Of a stretch of DNA of 45,957 nt, positions 17,563-26,769 are shown in pieces. The stretch covers positions 1 to 45,957 of the forward strand of contig NZ_JAMXFC010000045.1 of NCBI RefSeq assembly GCF_025370755.1. Reading direction: 5' to 3'. Each line of letters starts with the position of its first letter. Position 1 is the stretch's first letter. Below the pieces are notes generated by a model. The model saw only the letters and a program-made list of their open reading frames with translations. It ran no database searches and was not told the DNA's origin. This DNA is from Laspinema sp. D2d (GTDB lineage: Bacteria; Cyanobacteriota; Cyanobacteriia; Cyanobacteriales; Laspinemataceae). The position numbers and the translations under genes are program-made.

Positions 17563-18135
17563 GTGGTGAAACGGATCATTTTGGTGACGGGACCGGCGCG
17601 ATCGGGGAAGAGTGAATGGGCCGAACAGTTGGCAGAACAATCGGGCAAACCCGTGATTTATCTGGCGACCTCTCGTTTGGATCCGGATGACTGGGAGTGG
17701 CAAGGACGAATCGATCGCCACCGCCAAAGGCGATTAGTAAGCTGGACGACCCAAGAGGTGCCTGTAGCACTCACTGCCGCGATTCTCCAAGAGACAACCT
17801 CCGAGAATCCTTGTTGTTTGTTGGTGGATTCTTTAGGCACTTGGGTGGCGAATCTGTTACCAGAAGAAGACTCCACTTGGGGGGCAATTTTAGAGGAGTT
17901 AATGGAGAGTCTGAACCATTTGAAGCAAGGAATTGTAATTTTTGTCGGGGAGGAAACAGGATGGGGGGTAGTTCCTGCCTACCCAATGGGTCGGACCTTT
18001 CGCGATCGCCTGGGGGATGTGGTGCGTCGTTTGGGGGCGATCGCGGATCCCGTGTATCTGGTAACGGGAGGTCATGCCATTAACTTGAGTGCGATCGGTT
18101 CGGTTCTCCCCCCTCCTAAACCCCTAGAGGACTAG
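17563..18135 (+). CDS. cobU: bifunctional adenosylcobinamide kinase/guanylyltransferase
   Basis: Phosphorylates adenosylcobinamide and transfers GMP to it in the nucleotide-loop assembly of cobalamin. It has 190 residues with P-loop GPARSGKSEWAEQLA at residues 9-23, RIDRHRQRR (the region of the guanylylated histidine, about 50-58) and GEETGWGVVPAYPMGRTFRD near 126. These match CobU/CobP. It starts with GTG at 17563 (GTG at 17566 also possible). It stands alone without other cob genes nearby. Confidence 0.93.
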   Translation: MVKRIILVTGPARSGKSEWAEQLAEQSGKPVIYLATSRLDPDDWEWQGRIDRHRQRRLVSWTTQEVPVALTAAILQETTSENPCCLLVDSLGTWVANLLPEEDSTWGAILEELMESLNHLKQGIVIFVGEETGWGVVPAYPMGRTFRDRLGDVVRRLGAIADPVYLVTGGHAINLSAIGSVLPPPKPLED

Positions 18136-18489
18136 GGCGAAAACGGCTCAATTTCGCCTCCGGATCACCCTCCTTTGCAAGAGAATTTCTCCAATTTCAG
18201 TGGTGGATTCTTCTACCCCATCTGGGTTTGACACCCGCTAAAATAGAGTTAGGCGAAAGTTTCCTAGGATTAAGGAGATAATTGCCAGGGATGGTAGTCA
18301 GGGTCGGGTATCAGTAGGCATAAAGGGTTGGTAGCTTACCCCTAAATCCTCCAGAATTGCCCTGCCTAAATCCGTTAAAAACTCTCCAGCAACCGCCTCT
18401 GGGTCGATTGGTTAGGGTTATTCAAAATGTTGCGAATCAGCCCAATGGGGTTAATTTGTGAACAGCGTCAAAAGATTTTAGGAAAATTT
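18136..18489. other. intergenic region
   Basis: About 350 bp between cobU and the next gene. No RNA gene, repeat or clear terminator was recognised. If the next gene starts at its upstream ATG (18427) the gap is 290 bp. Confidence 0.4.
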
Positions 18490-19017
18490 ATGGCAACGGA
18501 AGAACAGGTCAAAAAATATCTTGCCTACTGGTTCCAATTAGGCAAAAAAGTCATCGTGAATAATGGGACTGAGAAAGTGTTACCGGACCCGATTTACCAG
18601 GACAATGACTACAGTGCAGAATTTGAGAGGTGTTGGCAAATTCTGACTGACCCCAAAAATGGCAGTTGTTATGTGGAAGGAACCCATGAAACGATCGCCG
18701 AATTGCTCACGCCGAAGTGGGAATTGATGCTCTGTGCGCGATGTACTATGCCGGTTCCCGCCAAAATTCGGGGAACTCCTCCAGAAAATTGTCCTTGTGT
18801 GGATTTACCGTCCTGGCCTAATTTGGGGGTTCCCCAACCGCGATCGCCTGTAGACTCTAATCATCGCCTGGGAGGAATTCGCGATCGCCTCCGTAACCAG
18901 AAGTACAAGGAAGACAACGGCAGCTCTATCTTGGTTGCGGATCCGAATTTGGTTCCTTTATTAGAAGACCTTCCTCGATGCCAATGTCCAGCGATTTCCG
19001 AAACGGGATTAGAATAA
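18490..19017 (+). CDS. conserved-looking cyanobacterial hypothetical protein
   Basis: About 175 residues from the ATG at 18490 (MATEEQVKKYLAYWFQLGK). An in-frame ATG at 18427 would add 21 residues that look non-conserved. Notable are CARCTMPVP and CPCVDLPSW in the middle and CQCP near the end, so there are several paired cysteines that could bind metal. An aromatic and charged N-terminal half (YLAYWFQLGKKVIV) suggests a soluble domain. I do not recognise a named function. It converges on rnz. Confidence 0.75.
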   Translation: MATEEQVKKYLAYWFQLGKKVIVNNGTEKVLPDPIYQDNDYSAEFERCWQILTDPKNGSCYVEGTHETIAELLTPKWELMLCARCTMPVPAKIRGTPPENCPCVDLPSWPNLGVPQPRSPVDSNHRLGGIRDRLRNQKYKEDNGSSILVADPNLVPLLEDLPRCQCPAISETGLE

Positions 19018-19070
19018 AAGCTGTTTTAGGGTCAGTGGCGATCGCACTTGGTGAATTCCGGGCGATCGCC

Positions 19071-20030
19071 TTAATTCCCTACTGACTCTAACTCCGTGGG
19101 ACGATGGCGTTCCACCTCATAGGTCCAGAAATCGTAAGCCATCTCCGTCTTCGGAAAAATTGCCCGGGCTTCCTGGCGCAAATCCTCCAACTGGATATCA
19201 TTTCCTGGGGCATATCGGGGGCTGAAATGGGTCATAATCAATTGTTTGACCCCGGCAGCTAAAGCCACTTGCGCCGCCATCGTACTGGTCGAATGCAGGC
19301 GATCGATTGCCAACTGGGCATCTTGATGAGAAAACGTCGCTTCGTGAATCAACACATCCACATCTTGCGCCAGTTGCACCGCCCCCTCACAAAAAATTGT
19401 ATCCGTACAATAAGCCATTTTCCGCCCCGGTTCCGTTGGTCCACATAACTCCTGACCGGAAATCTGCCGACCGTCGCTTAAGGTTACCGTTTCCCCGCGT
19501 TTGAGTTGACCATACAGAGGACCGGAAGGAATCCCCAAGGCTGCTGCTTTTTCCACATTAAACCGTCCCGGACGGTCTTTTTCCTCGACACGATAGCCAA
19601 AAGCCGTGACCCGATGTTCTAGGCGTCCGCATTTGACAATAAACTCATCATCCTCATAGACGACCCCAGGGCGACTCTGATGGACTTTAATGGGATAGGA
19701 GAAATGAGTTTGGGAGTAGCGACTACAGGCTTGCAGATAGTCATTTAACCCGGGAGGACCGTAAATATCAATCCGGCTGGCATTCCCGGCTAAACCGCAA
19801 CTGGCTAACAACCCCATTAATCCAAAGATATGGTCTCCGTGGAGATGGGTGATAAAGATGCGACTAATTTGACTAATTTTGATTTCACTACTGAGAATTT
19901 GATGTTGGGTGCCTTCGCCGCAGTCAAACAGCCACACCTCCGATCGCTGAGGCAGACGGACCGCCACACTGGATACGTTCCGCGATCGCGTCGGTACACC
20001 GGAACTGGTTCCTAAAAACGTAATCTGCAT
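19071..20030 (-). CDS. rnz: ribonuclease Z
   Basis: Zinc-dependent endonuclease that trims tRNA 3' ends; metallo-beta-lactamase fold, cytosolic. The 319 residues begin MQITFLGTSSGVPTRSRNVS. The metal-binding THLHGDHIFGL (about residues 60-70) is intact, with further motifs (YCTDT about 210, HEATF about 230, MTHFSPRY about 268) in the expected order. Length is normal for the bacterial short form. Confidence 0.96.
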   Translation of the reverse strand: MQITFLGTSSGVPTRSRNVSSVAVRLPQRSEVWLFDCGEGTQHQILSSEIKISQISRIFITHLHGDHIFGLMGLLASCGLAGNASRIDIYGPPGLNDYLQACSRYSQTHFSYPIKVHQSRPGVVYEDDEFIVKCGRLEHRVTAFGYRVEEKDRPGRFNVEKAAALGIPSGPLYGQLKRGETVTLSDGRQISGQELCGPTEPGRKMAYCTDTIFCEGAVQLAQDVDVLIHEATFSHQDAQLAIDRLHSTSTMAAQVALAAGVKQLIMTHFSPRYAPGNDIQLEDLRQEARAIFPKTEMAYDFWTYEVERHRPTELESVGN

Positions 20031-20555
20031 CTTAAGGCGCTCTTTTAACCGTTAACACAACTTATTGGCGGTAAATTCCACCCTTCGGACTTCCTGCATA
20101 CTGGGTTCAACGGGGTTAAATCAAAAATCCTGTGTTCCAGGCTGAATACAACGCACTCAATTCTACTCAGGGGGAACAAATGAGCAGAGCCTTTAAACGA
20201 TAACTCGCTATCCTATCATAGTTTTCCAGACTTACCCATTCTCTCTCAACCCCTGGTCTTCCTTGGAGGAGCAATCATCCAAATATTTTATATTTTAGAG
20301 ATGTTTTAGAGTTCCTCTACCCCTCATGAGTACCGGATGGAGTATCACCCCTGAGCAAACCCGGGCAAATTAAAAAATTTCAGTCTAAAGAATGAGTACA
20401 TCTGCCCTTTGTTGTCCTCATATTGCTTGTATGATAGGGGGTTATGACCAGACAGGGGGCAGTCTTCACAACCGAAGACTTTCCCTGAACCCGATTAACC
20501 CTGATCTTTTGCAATTTATCTTAAGAGGATTTCCTGTTTGAGGAGCTTGCCAACC
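20031..20555. other. 525-bp divergent intergenic region
   Basis: Lies between rnz and the SpoIID-like gene, which are divergent. It should hold both promoters. No RNA gene, riboswitch or repeat was recognised. A long 5' leader for the SpoIID-like gene is possible. Confidence 0.4.
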
Positions 20556-21746
20556 ATGAAACTAGCACCCACCCCAACCCAACTGTTATCTCCGCTCAAG
20601 CCTTTGTGGGAAAGCCGACATCAGTGGTGGCTGATTGCTTTGATGTGGCTGATGATGGTTGCCCCAGCTCAAGCCAGTTTATTATTGCGAGTCGCCATTA
20701 AACAAGATGTCAGTGAAGTGACTATTGGCAGTTCTACCCCAGCTACTGTCCTAGATAGTGCAGGGCGGTCCTTGGGTCAATTGAATAGCATGGAGGCAAC
20801 CTTAGCCCGGAGTACGGGATCTGGTGTGGCGATCGCCGGTTGGCAAGGCAACCAAATCGTGATTGAACCGAGTGGGGATGGGTTTGTCTATATTGGCGAT
20901 CGCTGGTATCGCGGCAATACGGTCCTGGTTCCCACCTCCGGCGGACTCACGGCGATTAACGAGGTGGACCTCGAAGAATATCTCTACAGCGTCTTAGGGG
21001 CGGAAATGAGTCCCAGTTGGCCCCAGGAAGCCCTCAAAGCGCAAGCGGTAGCGGCCCGGACTTATGCCCTCTATCAGCGCCAAACACGCGGGACTTCCCT
21101 TTATGACCTGGGGAGTGACACCTACTGGCAAGTTTATCAAGGTGTCGAAAAAGAAGCCAATACCACCCATGCTGCGGTGCAAGCAACTGCCGGACAAGTC
21201 CTGGTTTACAATGGTCAACCAATAGAAGCCGTGTTCCACTCCTCCTCGGGGGGACATACAGAAAATGTGGAAGATGTCTGGATGGAACCGAGGCCCTATC
21301 TGCGCGGAGTCCCGGACCATGATGCCGGTTCCCCCGTCTACGAATGGACCGAAACCTTCACTAGCAGTCAACTCAGCAGCCGGATCTCCGGAGTTGGAAA
21401 TGTCTTGTCTATGCGCCCTCAACGCACTAGCCCCCACGGGCGAATTCAGTCCATGCTGATTGTGGGCGATGCGGGTCAGCGGACCCTCGATGGAGAAGAA
21501 TTACGGCAGGCCCTCAACCTCAGAAGCGCCCGGTTTACCGTAGTGCCTCAACAGGGTCCATCGGCGAGTAAAAATACGCTATCCAATATTCCCACGGGAT
21601 TTACCCTTCAGGGTCGGGGATTTGGTCACGGCATCGGATTAAGCCAGTGGGGGGCTTACAATCTGGCTTCTCAGGGTGTAAATTACCAACAAATCGTCCT
21701 CCACTATTACCAAAATGCTACTTTGGCAAAAATCCGTGTAGAGTAA
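20556..21746 (+). CDS. SpoIID/LytB domain protein, exported
   Basis: Likely peptidoglycan-binding or lytic-transglycosylase-like envelope protein. The ATG at 20556 is chosen over the in-frame TTG at 20538; GAGGAG lies upstream. A signal or anchor sequence (WLIALMWLMMVAPAQA) is followed at about residues 130-190 by the SpoIID core: NEVDLEEYLYSVLGAEMSP and ALKAQAVAARTYAL. HSSSGGHTENVEDVW and GRGFGHGIGLSQWGAY (about 350-365) are also SpoIID hallmarks. In Bacillus SpoIID cleaves glycan strands during engulfment. Cyanobacteria do not sporulate; the homologues are thought to act in wall remodelling. Confidence 0.92.
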   Translation: MKLAPTPTQLLSPLKPLWESRHQWWLIALMWLMMVAPAQASLLLRVAIKQDVSEVTIGSSTPATVLDSAGRSLGQLNSMEATLARSTGSGVAIAGWQGNQIVIEPSGDGFVYIGDRWYRGNTVLVPTSGGLTAINEVDLEEYLYSVLGAEMSPSWPQEALKAQAVAARTYALYQRQTRGTSLYDLGSDTYWQVYQGVEKEANTTHAAVQATAGQVLVYNGQPIEAVFHSSSGGHTENVEDVWMEPRPYLRGVPDHDAGSPVYEWTETFTSSQLSSRISGVGNVLSMRPQRTSPHGRIQSMLIVGDAGQRTLDGEELRQALNLRSARFTVVPQQGPSASKNTLSNIPTGFTLQGRGFGHGIGLSQWGAYNLASQGVNYQQIVLHYYQNATLAKIRVE

Positions 21747-21748
21747 GC

Positions 21749-21804
21749 AGTTGGGGATTGGTTGTAGGGTGAGTGGGCTCGCCTCAGTGAGCCGCTCAAC
21801 TGCA
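21749..21804 (+). terminator. possible hairpin after SpoIID-like gene
   Basis: An outer pairing of GCAGTTG (starting 21749) with CAACTGC, and an inner GGCTC/GAGCC stem. There is no clear T tract immediately after, so a terminator role is only tentative. Confidence 0.35.
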
Positions 21805-21884
21805 ACCGTCTGTTTTCCAGTCTCTATTAAGATCTCCTACGGTAAGGGAGTGAGGAGAGATTGTTTGTCAACCCATCTATAAAC

Positions 21885-21890
21885 AGGAGG
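21885..21890 (+). promoter_or_regulatory. ribosome-binding site that fixes a GTG start
   Basis: AGGAGG six bases before the GTG at 21897. It decides the start of the DUF4177-like gene. Confidence 0.8.
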
Positions 21891-21896
21891 ATCACT

Positions 21897-22118
21897 GTGC
21901 CAAAGTGGGAATACCTTTTCGTTCGATTTGACTACTTTGCCGGTGACCTTTGCGTGCATAGTGCAAATGGACAAGAACTCCGAGACCAACACAAAAAGCA
22001 ACCGCTTTATGAGTATTCCAATCAGATGGGAGAACAGGGTTGGGAAATGGTCAACTTTAATTTTACCCCGGCCTATGGTTATGGGTTTTTGACCTTCAAA
22101 CGGCTGAAGCCGGATTAA
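21897..22118 (+). CDS. small DUF4177-like protein
   Basis: About 73 residues starting at the GTG at 21897, six bases after a perfect AGGAGG (21885-21890). A longer TTG start at 21861 would put this ribosome-binding site inside the gene. The sequence WEYLFVRFDY near the N terminus and NQMGEQGWEMVNFNFTP in the middle match the DUF4177-type pattern of short beta-rich proteins. Function is unknown. It converges on the next gene. Confidence 0.8.
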   Translation: MPKWEYLFVRFDYFAGDLCVHSANGQELRDQHKKQPLYEYSNQMGEQGWEMVNFNFTPAYGYGFLTFKRLKPD

Positions 22119-22191
22119 GGAAAGGAAGAATGAAGGGGGAAAGGGGAAGGTGAAAGAGGGAATCCCTCTGTCATCCTTCATCCTTTTAAGT

Positions 22192-23502
22192 TCATCCTTC
22201 CAAACGCTTGAGCCATTCAGCATCTAATTTGGCCGAATTTTGGCTTTCTTGCTCAATTAAATCGGTTTCGGTGGTGTAGGCAATATCTCCGCTTCCGATA
22301 ATGTTTTGAGCGGCAAATTGTTGGGCATAGGTGAGTTTTTGGCGTAACTCATCCGAGGGTTGATTTAAGGCGATCGCCTGTTGTTGTCTGGTTTCGTTTC
22401 GGGCTTCGACTTTGCGGTTCCGTCCTTTTAGCCACAAATACCGAATTAAGGGAACCGACAAAAAGGCAATTCCATACCCAATCAACAGCCAGTAAATTGA
22501 GGCAGCAAAGGCTACTAATCCCCCAATCTGGGCAGCGATCGCCCCATCTTGCAATAAATACCCGAGGAAAATTCCTCCCCCAATATTCAGAACCCCCAAT
22601 CCAGCGGCTAGGTTTAATTGACTGGTAGAAGCTTCGCTAAATTTCCAGGTCAATTCCCGTAAATAGGCTGGAACCGACAGAGTATTTCGGTCTTGGGCCG
22701 TCGTCTGTAATTCAGGAAAATGATAGACAATCTGCCCGTCCGGACTGACTTCAGGACGACCATTAAATCGAGTCAGGACCGGCAACATATACTCTTCATA
22801 TTCCTTGTCATATCCGGTTCCTAAATCATCCAAATAGGGGGCAATTTGTTCGGCGACAACAGCGCCTTGATGATTCCGAATCGTAGCAGCGATCGCCTGC
22901 CAGCGTCGTTCCTCTAAATTAGCATTTGGGTTCCCATCTCCAAATAAAAATGAAAACACCGCCTCTAAAAAATTCATCGAGTTTTCCGATGATGACGCCG
23001 CCGCTTTTTGTCTCCTTTCCCGCTGATACCGACCATAGTTGGGATCGAAAAACCAGAAAATATCCGGTCCCCAAAACATCCGGGGATAAAATATCATCCC
23101 CCCGCCTCGGGACCGGCCACCCCGATTGCTGTTGCTATCTTTATTCGCCATAGTCAGGAGAATAAAAATGCTGGCAAAAATAATAAAAATCGACAGGATT
23201 AAAATAATCCCAAATGAAATCCGGATCAGGTAGAACAGAACCCGCCACACCTTTTCCCACCATTCCTGTAACTGAATGCGGAAATATTTATTCCGCAGAA
23301 TGGAGCGAAATTGTTTGGGGAACTGATAGACAATATCTCCCGTGTCCGCAACCTGTAAATGTCCTCCAGCTTCAGATGCTAAAGCTAATAATTCTCGCTC
23401 GGCGAGATTCACTTGCAGTCCGGCGCTAGTTGCCACGTCACCGACGGTAACGCGATAATTCAGCTTCTCGACTGCCTGCATTACTGTGGGATTTAGAGCC
23501 AT
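22192..23502 (-). CDS. conserved membrane protein of unknown function
   Basis: A 436-residue protein. Residues 1-75 form a predicted winged-helix-like or regulatory N-terminal module (VMQAVEKLNYRVTVGDVATS). The strong membrane segment at about 87-118 (LIRISFGIILILSIFIIFAS) is followed by an Arg/Gly-rich loop and an aromatic stretch (YPRMFWGPDIFWFFDPNYG). A second copy-like regulatory segment covers about 205-280 and two more membrane segments lie at about 300-360. I recall similar proteins in cyanobacteria and plastids of plants, without a settled role. Related phrases (DIVYQFPKQFR and QIVYHFPELQ) occur in both soluble halves, suggesting an internal duplication. Confidence 0.8.
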   Translation of the reverse strand: MALNPTVMQAVEKLNYRVTVGDVATSAGLQVNLAERELLALASEAGGHLQVADTGDIVYQFPKQFRSILRNKYFRIQLQEWWEKVWRVLFYLIRISFGIILILSIFIIFASIFILLTMANKDSNSNRGGRSRGGGMIFYPRMFWGPDIFWFFDPNYGRYQRERRQKAAASSSENSMNFLEAVFSFLFGDGNPNANLEERRWQAIAATIRNHQGAVVAEQIAPYLDDLGTGYDKEYEEYMLPVLTRFNGRPEVSPDGQIVYHFPELQTTAQDRNTLSVPAYLRELTWKFSEASTSQLNLAAGLGVLNIGGGIFLGYLLQDGAIAAQIGGLVAFAASIYWLLIGYGIAFLSVPLIRYLWLKGRNRKVEARNETRQQQAIALNQPSDELRQKLTYAQQFAAQNIIGSGDIAYTTETDLIEQESQNSAKLDAEWLKRLEG

Positions 23503-23704
23503 ATCCTGCCCTCATTGAAGTTCCCGATCTTCTTCTAGTATAGGATTTTCCCACGTAGGGCGGAGCAGCCAAAGGCGATCGCCTGGGGCAATGCTACCCT
23601 CAAGTTATCCGAAATCTGATACTCATCCCTTGAACCCTTCAGGGGGCGAGTTTTTATAGCGTTTAAATACCGGGTTTCAAACTGACTCAGGAGACAGGAA
23701 CACA

Positions 23705-24682
23705 ATGAAACGGACGATCGCACCCAAACAGGTCGCAGCAAGGCTGTTATCCGCCGCTGCTGCCGTATTACTTCCCTTCGCCTTTCCCCGAACCGCCTTC
23801 GGGGTTAATCCCGATCATGTCCTTCAGTTATTACGCACCAATGAATGTATGGGATGCGACTTGATTGGGGCAGACTTGCGCGGGGCCAATCTCCCTGGGG
23901 CCAATTTACTGGGAGCAGATTTGCGCGGGGCGAATCTTACCGAGTCCAATCTCACCGGGGCAGATTTACGCGGGGCCATTCTACGCTGGGCTGATTTTTC
24001 CGGGGCGAATCTCAGTGAAGCGCGGTTTGTTCGACCCCTACCCACGACGATTCGTCGCGATCGCATTACTTCAGTTAACCCCCCGTTAGTCATCTCCCAA
24101 CTCACGGCGGCGGACCTGCGCGACGCTATTATGAACGGGACCAATCTTCATAAAGCTAATTTAAGCGGGGCCAATCTCGTCCGTGCAGACTTGAGAAATG
24201 CCAACCTCACCCAAGCAGACTTATCCACTGCCAATGTTCGCGCCGCCAACCTCTCCGGGGCGAATCTCCGAGGGGCGCGCTTACTCACCAGCAAGCTCAA
24301 TGGTACGGACCTGAGTTTTGCAGACTTGAGTTTTACGGAACTCAGCGGGGCCTATCTGATGGATGCCAATCTCCAGCAAGCGAGTTTGCGCGGGGCCAAT
24401 TTATCGGCGATCGAACCCACGGGTCCCCAATGTCCTGGGGCTACCTGTAAGGTGTCCCCGACTTACCTAGACCGGGCCAATTTACTGGGGGCCGATTTGC
24501 GCGGGGCGAATTTAACCGGGGCCAGTTTAGAACGAGCGACCCTCCAAAATGCCAATTTATATGGGGCGAATTTAGCCCGGGCGCGTCTGGGAGAGGCTAA
24601 TTTGGAAAATGCTCAATTAATGAATACTAATCTCAACGAGGCGCAACTCAGTCTCACCCCGCCCGATGGCGGGCGCAGATAG
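23705..24682 (+). CDS. secreted pentapeptide-repeat protein
   Basis: A 325-residue protein with an N-terminal signal sequence (LLSAAAAVLLPFAFPRTAFG) and long runs of A(D/N)LXX pentapeptide repeats that fold as a right-handed quadrilateral beta helix. Two non-repeat insertions interrupt them: about residues 110-135 (RPLPTTIRRDRITSVNPPL) and about 240-258, with CPGATC. Two cysteines near the mature N terminus (NECMGCDL) resemble a pattern seen in many cyanobacterial secreted pentapeptide proteins. Site of action is probably periplasm or thylakoid lumen. AGGAG precedes the ATG. Function is unknown. Confidence 0.9.
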   Translation: MKRTIAPKQVAARLLSAAAAVLLPFAFPRTAFGVNPDHVLQLLRTNECMGCDLIGADLRGANLPGANLLGADLRGANLTESNLTGADLRGAILRWADFSGANLSEARFVRPLPTTIRRDRITSVNPPLVISQLTAADLRDAIMNGTNLHKANLSGANLVRADLRNANLTQADLSTANVRAANLSGANLRGARLLTSKLNGTDLSFADLSFTELSGAYLMDANLQQASLRGANLSAIEPTGPQCPGATCKVSPTYLDRANLLGADLRGANLTGASLERATLQNANLYGANLARARLGEANLENAQLMNTNLNEAQLSLTPPDGGRR

Positions 24683-24845
24683 TTTCCAGAGTCGGGGCAA
24701 TTCCTTAATTGCCCCTCCAAATCCGGAAAGACAAAAATTTAGATATCGCATCTGCAATCTCTATTAAGATGCGCTAGAATTGTAAAGAAATATAAATGCT
24801 ATCCGCTTTACTTTTTTCTGCAATTTCGCATCCCTGACGCAATTT

Positions 24846-26639
24846 ATGAGTCTTCCCATTCGCAACCTCGCAATCATCGCTCACGTCGATCACGGTAAAA
24901 CCACCCTCGTTGACGCCCTCCTCAAACAATCTGGCATCTTCCGCGAAGGGGAAGAGGTTCCTGATTGCGTCATGGACTCCAATGACTTAGAACGGGAGCG
25001 CGGCATTACCATTCTCTCCAAAAATACTGCCGTTCGCTTCAAAGACACGTTAATCAATATTGTCGATACCCCCGGTCACGCCGACTTTGGCGGCGAAGTG
25101 GAACGGGTTCTGGGCATGGTGGATGGCTGTCTGCTGATTGTAGATGCCAATGAAGGCCCCATGCCTCAAACTCGCTTTGTCTTGAAAAAAGCCTTAGAAA
25201 AAGGACTCCGCCCGATTGTGGTGATCAATAAAATTGACCGCCCCCGCGCAGACCCCCACGCGGCAGTAGATAAAGTCTTGGATTTATTCATCGAACTTGG
25301 GGCCGATGATGACCAGTGCGAGTTCCCCTACCTGTTTGCTTCGGGTTTGTCGGGATATGCCAAAACGAATATGGAAGAAGAAGGGGTAGATATGCAGCCC
25401 CTGTTTGACCTGATTCTCGATCGCGTTCCGCCTCCGGTCGGAGACCCCACCAAACCCCTTCAATTACAAGTCACGACCCTAGATTATTCCGAATATGTAG
25501 GCCGAATTGTCATCGGTCGGATTCATAATGGGGTCATTAAAGCCGGTCAACAGGCGGCTTTAGTCAAGGAAGGGGGCGAAATTGTTAAGGCTAAAATCAC
25601 CAAATTAATGGGATTTGAAGGTCTCAATCGGGTGGATATGCCGGAAGCTTCCGCTGGTTATATTGTTGCCGTTGCGGGGTTTGCGGATGCGAATATTGGG
25701 GAAACCATTACTTGTCCCAATGATCCCCAAGCGTTACCTTTAATTAAGGTGGATGAACCGACGTTACAGATGACCTTCTGGGTGAATGATTCGCCCTTTG
25801 CTGGACAAGAAGGCTCCTTCGTCACCTCTCGCCAATTGCGCGATCGCCTCCTCCGAGAACTCGAAACCAACGTTGCCCTCCGCGTCGAAGAAACCGACTC
25901 CCCGGATAAATTCCTCGTTTCAGGACGGGGTGAATTGCACCTGGGTATCCTGATCGAAACCATGCGTCGGGAAGGCTACGAATTCCAAGTTTCCCAACCC
26001 CAGGTGATCTATCGTGAAATCAACGGTCAACCCTGTGAACCGTTTGAATGTCTGGTTCTGGATGTTCCCGAAGAAGGGGTCGGCGGTTGTATGCAGCGCC
26101 TCGGAGAACGACGCGGGGAAATGCAAGATATGCACGTCAATGCCACGGGACGCACGCAATTGGAATTTGCTATTCCTGCACGCGGTTTAATCGGGTTCCG
26201 AGGTGAGTTTATGCGTCTGACTCGCGGGGCGGGAATTATGAACCATAGTTTCCTAGATTATCGCCCACTTGCTGGAGATATTGAAGCCCGTCGGAATGGT
26301 GTGATTATTGCCTTTGAGGAAGGAACGGCAACGTTCTATTCGTTGAAAAATGCTGAGGACCGAGGGGTGTTCTTTATTACTCCCGGTACTAAAGTATATA
26401 AAGGCATGATTGTCGGGGAACATAACCGTCCTCAAGACTTAGATTTGAACGTCGCGAAAACAAAGCAGTTGAGCAACGTGCGGTCTTCCACTGGAGATGA
26501 ATTGGTGCAGTTGCAAGCGCCGGTGGAAATGAGTTTAGAACGGGCGCTGGAATACATCGGTCCCGAAGAGTTGTTAGAAGTCACCCCGATATCGATTCGC
26601 TTGCGGAAGATGTCGATTAAGAAGTTAGCAAAACGCTAA
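24846..26639 (+). CDS. typA: translational GTPase TypA/BipA
   Basis: Ribosome-binding GTPase needed for 50S assembly and stress adaptation. The 597 residues are the usual length. G1 [12 protein letters not shown] (about 11-22), G2 and G3 (RGITI about 58-62, DTPGH about 76-80), G4 NKID (about 128-131) and G5 are in order. EF-G-like domains III and V and the BipA-specific C-terminal domain ([18 protein letters not shown] about 440) follow. A strong terminator follows 50 bp downstream. ATG start. Confidence 0.97.
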   Translation: MSLPIRNLAIIAHVDHGKTTLVDALLKQSGIFREGEEVPDCVMDSNDLERERGITILSKNTAVRFKDTLINIVDTPGHADFGGEVERVLGMVDGCLLIVDANEGPMPQTRFVLKKALEKGLRPIVVINKIDRPRADPHAAVDKVLDLFIELGADDDQCEFPYLFASGLSGYAKTNMEEEGVDMQPLFDLILDRVPPPVGDPTKPLQLQVTTLDYSEYVGRIVIGRIHNGVIKAGQQAALVKEGGEIVKAKITKLMGFEGLNRVDMPEASAGYIVAVAGFADANIGETITCPNDPQALPLIKVDEPTLQMTFWVNDSPFAGQEGSFVTSRQLRDRLLRELETNVALRVEETDSPDKFLVSGRGELHLGILIETMRREGYEFQVSQPQVIYREINGQPCEPFECLVLDVPEEGVGGCMQRLGERRGEMQDMHVNATGRTQLEFAIPARGLIGFRGEFMRLTRGAGIMNHSFLDYRPLAGDIEARRNGVIIAFEEGTATFYSLKNAEDRGVFFITPGTKVYKGMIVGEHNRPQDLDLNVAKTKQLSNVRSSTGDELVQLQAPVEMSLERALEYIGPEELLEVTPISIRLRKMSIKKLAKR

Positions 26640-26658
26640 ATTAATGTGAGAGTAGAGT

Positions 26659-26682
26659 GGCGGACAGGCTCAAGCCTGCCGC
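26659..26682. repeat. hairpin 1 of a two-hairpin element
   Basis: GCGG-ACAGGCT and AGCCT-GCCGC pair around a CA loop. It is followed by GCTATAC and a second hairpin (26691-26714). A structurally similar pair lies at 41649-41684. Confidence 0.6.
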
Positions 26683-26690
26683 TATACAAA

Positions 26691-26719
26691 AATAGCCCGC
26701 GTAGGCGGGCTATTTTATT
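26691..26719 (+). terminator. typA rho-independent terminator
   Basis: Perfect 10-bp stem AATAGCCCGC (26691-26700), loop GTAG, then GCGGGCTATT (26705-26714) and a T-rich tail. It sits between convergent typA and the pilT homologue. Confidence 0.9.
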
Positions 26720-26769
26720 GGATGTAATAATAACTTCAGTGGTTCTCTGGGTTCGTAGGAACGAGAGAA

